From NCBI GenBank assembly GCA_008501565.1, contig QQUL01000231.1, forward strand, positions 1 through 6,619: DNA of 6,619 bases. Direction: 5' to 3'. The translations under genes were made by a program, and so were the position numbers. Positions 1 through 5,532 of this stretch are shown one piece after another; within the stretch, counting starts at the first letter, position 1, and every line of letters starts with the position of its first letter. A model generated the notes under the pieces. That model was not told where the DNA came from. It did not search any database and saw only the letters and a program-made list of their open reading frames with translations. Source of the DNA: Armatimonadota bacterium (lineage in GTDB: Bacteria; Actinomycetota; Acidimicrobiia; Spongiisociales; UBA5794).

Positions 1-493
1 CGTACTCATGCCAGGGATCTCGGGCATCGATGCCCTCGCAAAGATCCAAGCCGTTGCGCCCGACGCCGCCATCGTGCTCCTCACGGGTTCCGAATCCGAG
101 GAAGATCGCGTGGAAGCCGTGAGACTCGGAGCCCGGGGCTACATCGTCAAAGACATGCCGTTCGATCAGCTCGTCCTTTCGATCGATCAGGTCGCAAAAG
201 GCGGTGCAGCTGTGTCCCCGGTCATGGCAGGCAAGCTTTTTGACGTGTTGCGCCAACTCGTTCTCCACCACGATATGGTCGGCGCCCGGAAGCCCACGCT
301 GACCGGTCGTGAGATCGAGGTGCTCGAGATGGTCTCCGAGGGCAAGACATCGAGACAGATCGGTGATCTGCTCTTCATCTCCGAGAACACCGTCAAGAAC
401 CACATCCGGAACATTCTCGACAAGCTTGGGCTCCACTCCCGCAACGAGGCCGTCCTCTACGCCGTACGCGAGAACCTGATCGTTCTCCGATAG
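1..493 (+). CDS. LuxR/NarL-family response regulator, 5' end missing
   Basis: This is the C-terminal part of a two-component response regulator that would activate or repress transcription after phosphorylation by an unseen sensor kinase. The frame is open from base 2 (Val-Leu-Met-Pro-Gly) to a TAG at 491-493. The Met codon at 8 is not the real start: MPGISG is the loop after the phospho-acceptor Asp, and base 1 (c) fits the third base of a GAC Asp codon cut by the window edge. Receiver landmarks visible are the conserved Thr of VLLTGS (83-85) and the conserved Lys of YIVKD (149-151). The output domain begins near 299 (LTGREIEVLEMV) with a LuxR/GerE helix-turn-helix at about 350-427 (SRQIGDLLFISENTVKNHI). 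About 55-60 N-terminal residues are likely missing. The regulated genes cannot be deduced. A 194-bp gap with repeats separates it from secA, so it is probably transcribed separately. The family call is secure; the specific name is unknown. Confidence 0.93.
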   Translation, partial: VLMPGISGIDALAKIQAVAPDAAIVLLTGSESEEDRVEAVRLGARGYIVKDMPFDQLVLSIDQVAKGGAAVSPVMAGKLFDVLRQLVLHHDMVGARKPTLTGREIEVLEMVSEGKTSRQIGDLLFISENTVKNHIRNILDKLGLHSRNEAVLYAVRENLIVLR

Positions 494-522
494 CTCACAG
501 CTCGCAGCTCACAGCTCACAGC
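492..522 (+). repeat. Heptamer tandem array 1 (AGCTCAC x4 plus AGC)
   Basis: Four contiguous 7-bp units are read directly at 492-498, 499-505, 506-512 and 513-519, followed by a partial AGC at 520-522. Units 1, 3 and 4 are AGCTCAC; unit 2 is AGCTCGC, a single transition. The first unit uses the last two bases of the regulator TAG stop codon, so the array abuts the gene with no spacer. The unit shares AGCT and the 7-bp pitch with the second array at 606-637. The 81 bases between the two arrays (523-603) contain an 8-bp palindrome CCGGCCGG at 529-536, but I see no gene or terminator there. The function is unknown. Confidence 0.9.
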
Positions 523-606
523 ATCTGCCCGGCCGGTATTGGTGTTTCGCTGATCGTCATGTTCATTCGCATCGTCGCTCAGAGACTGTTGGCCAAGATA
601 ACTGAA

Positions 607-636
607 GCTGAAAGCCGAAAGCTGAAAGCTGAAAGC
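607..636 (+). repeat. Heptamer tandem array 2 (GCTGAAA x4 plus GC)
   Basis: Four contiguous units occur at 607-613, 614-620, 621-627 and 628-634, then GC at 635-636. Units 1, 3 and 4 are GCTGAAA and unit 2 is GCCGAAA. A degenerate partial unit (ACTGAA, 601-606) precedes it. The array ends 51 bp before the secA start. Its reverse complement occurs as the third array at 5476-5505 with one mismatch in 30 positions, so the two arrays form a long-range inverted repeat around secA and the hydrolase gene. This could be a regulatory or protein-binding element, a structured RNA segment, or a slippage-generated family dispersed through the genome; the window cannot distinguish these. Confidence 0.92.
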
Positions 637-666
637 TCGTTCTGACTTTCTTCCACCAACAGAGCA

Positions 667-680
667 TTCCCCGTACACTT
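667..680 (+). promoter_or_regulatory. Putative secA -10 region for a leaderless transcript
   Basis: TACACT at 674-679 fits the actinobacterial TANNNT -10 pattern and lies 8 nt before the secA ATG at 688. That would put the transcription start at or next to the start codon. No AGGAGG-like ribosome-binding site is visible before the ATG, which fits leaderless translation. No convincing TTGACA-like -35 is found at the usual 16-19 bp spacing. The same TTCCC-TAC(A/T)CTT arrangement precedes prfB at 5515-5526. This is an inference from pattern and spacing only. Confidence 0.42.
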
Positions 681-687
681 CACAACG

Positions 688-3348
688 ATGTCGATATTCA
701 CCAAAGCTCTCCGAATGGGGGAGGGCAAACGCCTCAGAGAACTCGAACGGCTCGTCGAGGATGTGAACGCGCTGGAAGCCGAAGTCGAGGTTCTTTCCGA
801 CGAAGATCTTCGTGCCCGTACGGATTGGTTCCGCGAACGGCTTGCGGCCGGTGAGACGCTCGACGACATCGAAGCCGAAGCGTACGCAACGGTACGTGAA
901 GCGGCGAAGCGAGTTCTTGGCCAACGCCACTACGACGTTCAGATCATCGGCGCCGGAACCCTCCACCGCGGCATGATCGCAGAGCAGAAGACGGGTGAAG
1001 GAAAGACCCTCGTTTCGACAATGCCGGCATACCTCAACGGTCTCTCAGGCAGGGGCGTCCACCTCGTCACGGTCAACGACTACCTCGCCAGTCGTGACGC
1101 TGCATGGATGGGAAACATCCACCGTTTCCTCGGCCTCGAAGTCGGCCTCATCCAGGCTTGGATGACCCCAGAAGAACGTCGACCCGGATACGCGGCCGAC
1201 ATCACCTACGGAACAAACAACGAGTTCGGTTTCGACTATCTGCGCGACAACATGACGATGAACCCGGAACACATGGTGCAGCGTGGCCATGCGTTTGCCA
1301 TCGTTGACGAAGTCGACTCGATACTCATCGATGAGGCACGAACACCGCTGATCATCTCGGGCCGCGTCGGGGAAACCGGCAAGTGGTATCAGGAGTTTGC
1401 GCGCATCGCCGCCCGCTTGAGAGAAGACGAGCATTACGAGGTCGACGAGAAGAAGCGGCAGGTGGTCACGACCGAAGCTGGTGTGACACGGGTCGAGCAG
1501 ATGATGAACGTCGAAAACCTGTACGACCACGCCAATGTCGACTTCATCCATCACCTTGATGTCGCGCTCAAGGCCAAGACGCTGTACCAACGGGACGTCG
1601 ACTATCTGATTCGTGGCGGCCAGGTGATGATCGTTGATGAATTCACGGGCCGTGTCCTCGAGGGGCGCCGGTACTCCGAGGGTCTGCACCAGGCCATTGA
1701 GGCGAAAGAGTCTGTTCCGATCAAGGAAGAGAACCAGACGCTCGCCACGATCACCCTCCAGAACTACTTCCGCATGTACGAGAAGCTCGCAGGTATGACC
1801 GGAACTGCCTTCACGGAGGAGGGCGAGTTCATCGAGATCTATGGACTCGAAGTCGTCGTCATCCCGACCAACAAGCCGATCGCTCGCATCGACCAGCCGG
1901 ATCTCGTCTACATCGACGAGGACAACAAGTTCAACGCGGTGGCCGCCGACATCATTGAGCGACACGAGCACGGTCAGCCGATTCTTGTCGGTACCGTGTC
2001 CATCGAGAAGTCAGAACGTCTCGCTGCAACCCTGAAACGCCACGGTATCCCCTTTGAGGTGCTCAACGCAAAGCAGCACGAACGTGAGGCACACATCATC
2101 GCCCAGGCAGGCATGCCGGGAGCGATCACCGTCGCCACCAATATGGCTGGGCGTGGTGTTGACATTGCACTCGGAGGAAACCCGGAAGAGCTGGCAAAGG
2201 CGGCCCTCCGCAAGAGGGGCGTCGAGGAGACCGAACCCACATACACGAAGCAGCTCGAGGCAGCAACCGCGGAGTTTGCGACCCAGACGGACAAGGACCG
2301 GCAGAAGGTTCTCGACGCCGGCGGGCTGTATGTTCTGGGAACGGAACGCCACGACTCACGCCGCATCGACAATCAGCTTCGAGGTCGTTCGGGTCGCCAA
2401 GGAGACCCCGGGGAAAGCCGCTTCTACCTGTCGCTTGAGGACGACCTCATGCGTCGGTTCGCAAACGAGCGGGTCGCATCGATCATGGCCCGGCTCAAGA
2501 TTCCACCGGACGTGCCCATTGAGGCAAAGATGGTCTCCAAGTCCATCGAACGAGCCCAGACCCAGGTTGAGGGCCAGAACTTCGAGATCCGGAAGAACGT
2601 TCTCAAGTACGACGAGGTCATGAACACCCAGCGTGAGATCGTCTACAAATGGCGCAACCAGATTCTGCACGGAGAGAACACCGACGAGCTTCTCGCGGGA
2701 TGGCGAGACGAGGTGATCGAGGACATCGTCGTCGAGGTCACCGAGAACGTTGACGCCTTTGACTGGGATTGGGACGAACTGGTCACCCGGATGACCATCG
2801 TGTACGACACCGCGATCTCGCGTTCCTCGTTCGACAACCCTCAGGATCTCCATCAGGCGGAACTCATCGACATGTTCGTCGAGGAAGCGGCCGAGGCGTA
2901 CGCCAAACGCGAGAACGAACTCACACCCGCAGTGATGCGCCAACTGGAGCGCTCAGTGGTGCTGTCCGTCATTGACAACAAGTGGCGCGAGCATCTCGCC
3001 GAGATGGACTACCTCAGATCAGGTATCGGCTTGAGGGCCATGGGACAGCGTGACCCGCTCGTCGAATACCAGCGAGAGGGCTTCTTGTTGTTCGAGGAGC
3101 TCGTCGCTTCGACCAAGGCGGACTCGATCCGATACATGTTCCACGTTGAAGTCGCCGCAGCGGCACCGCAGCCGACGGCGAGCGGTGTCGTGACATCGAG
3201 TGCGAAGTCGGACGGAACGACCCGGAGACAGGTTCAGCGCTCAGGCGACAAGATTGGCCGAAACGACGCATGCCCGTGCGGCAGTGGCAAGAAGTACAAA
3301 CGATGCCACGGTGCTCCCGGTGCCGACCCTCTTCCTGAATCCGCATAG
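688..3348 (+). CDS. secA: Protein translocase subunit SecA (preprotein-translocating ATPase)
   Basis: SecA is the cytosolic/peripheral-membrane ATPase that pushes unfolded preproteins through the SecYEG channel. The 886-residue product is close to the usual full SecA length. NBD1 carries Walker A TGEGKT with Lys106 and Walker B DEVD at 207-210, followed by the preprotein-binding region. The GMTGTAF segment leads into NBD2 with TNMAGRGVDI (484-493) and the arginine-rich QLRGRSGRQGDPG from 563. Helical scaffold/wing sequence follows. A C-terminal SEC-C zinc motif is present (Cys862, Cys864, Cys873, His874), preceded by a variable linker rich in Ala, Ser and Thr. The ATG at 688 gives the normal SecA N-terminus (a short hydrophobic start, then MGEGKRLRELERLVEDVN); the later ATG at 715 would remove conserved sequence. 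There is no Shine-Dalgarno before 688 and a -10-like element sits 8 nt upstream. All key ATPase motifs are intact. The name secA is safe; calling it secA1 rather than secA2 rests on full length and the zinc tail. Confidence 0.99.
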   Translation: MSIFTKALRMGEGKRLRELERLVEDVNALEAEVEVLSDEDLRARTDWFRERLAAGETLDDIEAEAYATVREAAKRVLGQRHYDVQIIGAGTLHRGMIAEQKTGEGKTLVSTMPAYLNGLSGRGVHLVTVNDYLASRDAAWMGNIHRFLGLEVGLIQAWMTPEERRPGYAADITYGTNNEFGFDYLRDNMTMNPEHMVQRGHAFAIVDEVDSILIDEARTPLIISGRVGETGKWYQEFARIAARLREDEHYEVDEKKRQVVTTEAGVTRVEQMMNVENLYDHANVDFIHHLDVALKAKTLYQRDVDYLIRGGQVMIVDEFTGRVLEGRRYSEGLHQAIEAKESVPIKEENQTLATITLQNYFRMYEKLAGMTGTAFTEEGEFIEIYGLEVVVIPTNKPIARIDQPDLVYIDEDNKFNAVAADIIERHEHGQPILVGTVSIEKSERLAATLKRHGIPFEVLNAKQHEREAHIIAQAGMPGAITVATNMAGRGVDIALGGNPEELAKAALRKRGVEETEPTYTKQLEAATAEFATQTDKDRQKVLDAGGLYVLGTERHDSRRIDNQLRGRSGRQGDPGESRFYLSLEDDLMRRFANERVASIMARLKIPPDVPIEAKMVSKSIERAQTQVEGQNFEIRKNVLKYDEVMNTQREIVYKWRNQILHGENTDELLAGWRDEVIEDIVVEVTENVDAFDWDWDELVTRMTIVYDTAISRSSFDNPQDLHQAELIDMFVEEAAEAYAKRENELTPAVMRQLERSVVLSVIDNKWREHLAEMDYLRSGIGLRAMGQRDPLVEYQREGFLLFEELVASTKADSIRYMFHVEVAAAAPQPTASGVVTSSAKSDGTTRRQVQRSGDKIGRNDACPCGSGKKYKRCHGAPGADPLPESA

Positions 3349-3396
3349 TGCTGGCCCACTGTTGAACTAGAGTCGTCCCACAAGCACGCAATCGGT

Positions 3397-5451
3397 TTGG
3401 AGCTTCCCATCAGCATTCGTACCAAGGTGTCTGCGACGATGAAAGGCGTCAGCATCGCTGCTGCGGTCCGCCGTTCGGCGCAGTGGGTAAACCCCGTCAT
3501 CGGATCACCGGCTGCCCCGCTTGAGACGGTGGCGTTTCTCGAATCGTTTGGCCCATCGCTCATGCCGCACACCTCCCTTCACCAAGGTGTGCTTGCCGGG
3601 ATGTCCGTGCTCGCGGCCCGAAGCACCATGGCGGTCGTCGAGAAAGCCACGACGTCGATCGTCAACGACGGTGATCCGCTGTCGCACCGGCTCCTGATGC
3701 GAGGTTTCACCGGATTCGTTGGTCAATCCTTTGCCGGGTTGCCGCACCGCGAGGGCGAGTCGCTGACCCGCGCAGGCATGAGGACCTCCGGGAAGCTCCT
3801 CAGAACAGGTTCGGTCGGTGGTGCGCTCTACGACATCGGCCGAGCCACACAAAACCGATACCCGTCCTCATCGCTGACCCGACCCGTATTGACGAGCGCA
3901 GCAGCCATGGCTGGCATCATGTTGTGGTCAAAGAACCGATTGGATCAGCGTGAGGCCGAGGTGGAGCGCTGGCCGATTCCTCAGCCGAACAAGCTCATCC
4001 CGGGCGTAGCAACGGGCTATGCAGTCGTCGGTATTGGGGCGTTGGGTACCAGGGCATTCATGGCAACTCGATCCGGGTGGATGGCGTTCTTTGGGGATAC
4101 GTTCCTGCGACGCAGGCTTGGTGGCGCCGTCAATGCTGCGATGTGGACGGGTGCCCTGGTCATGCTCTACAACAGCGGTGTCGGGTACATCGGTCGAGCA
4201 AACGAGAAGATCGAACCCGGTTATGCGCATCCGCCGGCCATCAACTACGTGTCGGGTGGACCGGACAGCGTTTCGCCGTTTGCCGATCTCGGCCAGCAGG
4301 GTCGACGCTTCGTAACCGATGTACTGACTCCGGAGTACATCGACAACACGATGGGTGAGGGCAATGCCAAGCATCCGATTCGAGTCTTCATCGGATACAA
4401 CTCGGAGCCGATGTATCCGACGGGTCGTGCGGAGATGGCGCTCGACGAGATGGAACGCACCGGCGCGTTCGATCGCAAATACATCCTCCTCATGTCTCCA
4501 ACGGGGACCGGATGGATCGACCAGACAACGATCGAATCCGCAGAGCTATTCGCACGCGGTGACATTGCCTCGGTGTGTATCCAATACGGCAAGTTCCCGT
4601 CGTTCCTCAGCGTGCAGAAGGTTGCCCTTGGTCGATCCCAGTTCCGGCTGCTGCTGTGGGGAGTGAGGCAACGCCTTTCGGGTATTCCCCTTGAGAATCG
4701 ACCGAAGGTGTTGGTGTTTGGCGAGAGCCTCGGAGCATGGACCTCGAGCGACGTTGTGATGTTCAACGGGATTGCAGGCTTTGACCACTACGGCATCGAT
4801 CGTGCCCTGTGGGTGGGTCTCCCATGGATGGCGAAGTGGTCCCGATCGGGCATGAACCGTGGCGCCAGCGATCTCGTGCCGGAGGGAAGCGTCGGGGTCT
4901 TCGATCACCACGATGAACTCGCCGCCATCGGCGAGGAGAACCGCAGGAAGCTACGAGCCGTAGTCCTTTCTCACGACAACGACCCGATCGCTGTCATGGG
5001 ACCTGACCTGGCGATCCAAGAACCCGACTGGCTTCGTGGCGAGCGCGGAAGGGGAGTGCCTGCGTCAATGCACTGGTCTCCGATCGTCACGGCGCTTTCC
5101 GTTGTACTGGACGCCGCAAACGCCATGGTGATGGTTCCTGGCCATTTCGGATCCTTCGGACACGACTATCGAGCCGACATGGCACGTTTCGTTCTTGACG
5201 GACTGGATCTCCCGAGAGCGACCGAAACTCAGATCGAGGCGGTCGAGAAGGCACTGCGTGACCTTGAACTGGAGCGTGCCGAACGCGTCCATGCAGAGCA
5301 CATCGATGCGGCGCCTCCGGCACCCGCCCAGCAGGTGGAGGGCAAGCGCGTCATCAGCGGCATCCCCTTGTACGGAAAGCGAACCCCACGCTCGCAAGCT
5401 CTTCGCAAGGCCTTGAAGCGGTCCGGTGTCCCCCAAGGGGATATGCAGTAG
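3397..5451 (+). CDS. Membrane-associated alpha/beta-hydrolase, Abhydrolase_9 (DUF2319) type
   Basis: This is a predicted serine hydrolase of an actinobacterial envelope family with no established substrate, recognised from remembered family motifs. The N-terminal domain has the characteristic PSLMPH (residues 53-58, compare family PSLLPR) followed by QGVLAGMS. Moderately hydrophobic, possibly membrane-spanning stretches lie near 60-78, 164-178, 200-222 and 242-265. The catalytic domain begins around YVSGGPDS and GQQGRRFV, continues through PIRVFIG, ERTGAFDRK and TGTGWID, and has the nucleophile elbow GESLG with Ser444. The likely acid is Asp529 in HDNDPI, followed by PDWL; the likely base is His589 in GHDY. 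A basic, Ala/Pro-rich tail follows (about 625-684), making the protein longer than most relatives I recall. Residue numbers count from TTG 3397. ATG 3439 is an equally plausible start, with AAGGTG at 3424-3429 nine nt upstream, and would shorten the protein by 14 residues; GTG 3427 is a third option. The gene is in the same frame as secA, 48 bp after its stop, so co-transcription is possible. The family call is strong and the physiological role unknown. Confidence 0.88.
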   Translation: MELPISIRTKVSATMKGVSIAAAVRRSAQWVNPVIGSPAAPLETVAFLESFGPSLMPHTSLHQGVLAGMSVLAARSTMAVVEKATTSIVNDGDPLSHRLLMRGFTGFVGQSFAGLPHREGESLTRAGMRTSGKLLRTGSVGGALYDIGRATQNRYPSSSLTRPVLTSAAAMAGIMLWSKNRLDQREAEVERWPIPQPNKLIPGVATGYAVVGIGALGTRAFMATRSGWMAFFGDTFLRRRLGGAVNAAMWTGALVMLYNSGVGYIGRANEKIEPGYAHPPAINYVSGGPDSVSPFADLGQQGRRFVTDVLTPEYIDNTMGEGNAKHPIRVFIGYNSEPMYPTGRAEMALDEMERTGAFDRKYILLMSPTGTGWIDQTTIESAELFARGDIASVCIQYGKFPSFLSVQKVALGRSQFRLLLWGVRQRLSGIPLENRPKVLVFGESLGAWTSSDVVMFNGIAGFDHYGIDRALWVGLPWMAKWSRSGMNRGASDLVPEGSVGVFDHHDELAAIGEENRRKLRAVVLSHDNDPIAVMGPDLAIQEPDWLRGERGRGVPASMHWSPIVTALSVVLDAANAMVMVPGHFGSFGHDYRADMARFVLDGLDLPRATETQIEAVEKALRDLELERAERVHAEHIDAAPPAPAQQVEGKRVISGIPLYGKRTPRSQALRKALKRSGVPQGDMQ
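3424..3429 (+). promoter_or_regulatory. Possible ribosome-binding site for the hydrolase ATG start
   Basis: AAGGTG lies nine nt upstream of the in-frame ATG at 3439 and is the best Shine-Dalgarno match near this gene's start. The upstream TTG at 3397 has no comparable purine-rich element (only a weak caatcgg). If this site is used, the protein starts with MKGVSIAAAV and the annotated TTG start is too long. The element also overlaps the alternative GTG start at 3427. The evidence is weak because the neighbouring genes appear not to use Shine-Dalgarno sequences. Confidence 0.33.
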
Positions 5452-5473
5452 GAACCCGACTTCGTCGGGTTCC
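5451..5473 (+). terminator. Perfect hairpin at the hydrolase stop, terminator-like but without a U-tract
   Basis: GGAACCCGAC (5451-5460) pairs with GTCGGGTTCC (5464-5473) over 10 bp with no mismatch and a TTC loop. The first stem base is the G of the hydrolase TAG stop. The position directly at the gene end and the G/C-rich stem suggest a transcription terminator or 3'-end stabiliser. The bases after it (CTGCTTTCAGC...) are not a run of T, so it is not a canonical intrinsic terminator; U-tract-poor hairpin terminators have been proposed in actinobacteria. The third heptamer array begins 2 bp after the stem. Confidence 0.68.
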
Positions 5474-5475
5474 CT

Positions 5476-5505
5476 GCTTTCAGCTTTCAGCTTTCAGCTT
5501 TCAGC
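5476..5505 (-). repeat. Heptamer tandem array 3 (TTTCAGC x4; reverse complement of array 2)
   Basis: Four perfect TTTCAGC units occur at 5478-5484, 5485-5491, 5492-5498 and 5499-5505, preceded by GC at 5476-5477. Read on the minus strand this is GCTGAAA x4 plus GC, matching the array at 607-636 in 29 of 30 positions; the single difference is in unit 2 of the upstream copy. AACT also precedes the GCTGAAA tract on the reading strand here (complement of 5506-5509), as at 600-603, where GAA intervenes. It sits between the hairpin at the hydrolase stop and prfB, ending 27 bp before the prfB ATG. Confidence 0.92.
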
Positions 5506-5514
5506 AGTTGGACC

Positions 5515-5526
5515 TTCCCTACTCTT
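5515..5526 (+). promoter_or_regulatory. Putative prfB -10 region for a leaderless transcript
   Basis: TACTCT at 5520-5525 matches TANNNT and lies 7 nt before the prfB ATG at 5533. It is embedded in TTCCC-TACTCTT, closely resembling the box before secA at 667-680. No Shine-Dalgarno is visible upstream of the ATG and no good -35 hexamer is seen; the expected -35 position would fall inside the heptamer array. This is an inference from pattern, spacing and recurrence. Confidence 0.42.
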
Positions 5527-5532
5527 TCTCGC

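Noticed and set aside
8..10. ATG at 8 as the start of the response regulator
   Set aside because: It is the Met of the conserved MPG motif inside a receiver domain; starting here would remove the phospho-acceptor Asp and half of the domain. The frame is open to the left edge.
529..536. CCGGCCGG palindrome as an operator
   Set aside because: An 8-bp GC-only palindrome is unremarkable in this base composition and has no second copy nearby.
492..636. CRISPR array
   Set aside because: The repeats are 7 bp, directly contiguous and without unique spacers, and no cas genes are nearby.
457..966. Minus-strand open frame covering the regulator-secA gap and the secA 5' end
   Set aside because: Its middle is a translation of the heptamer arrays (repeating SFQLSAFSF-like text) and the rest is the antisense of secA; there is no credible start signal or family match.
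1045..1971. Long minus-strand open frame (308 codons) antisense to secA
   Set aside because: It lies wholly within the highly conserved secA coding frame. Its Val/Asp/Leu-rich translation resembles no family and is what the antisense of GAC/GTC/CTC-rich codons produces. Other antisense frames over secA, the hydrolase and prfB were dismissed for the same reason.
3347..3360. Terminator after secA (AGTG...CACT)
   Set aside because: The stem is only 4 bp with a 6-nt loop and no T-run; too weak to call.
3368..3373. TAGAGT as a -10 element for the hydrolase gene
   Set aside because: It matches TANNNT but has no -35 partner at 16-18 bp and does not have the tight spacing to a start codon seen for secA and prfB; short A/T patterns like this arise by chance.
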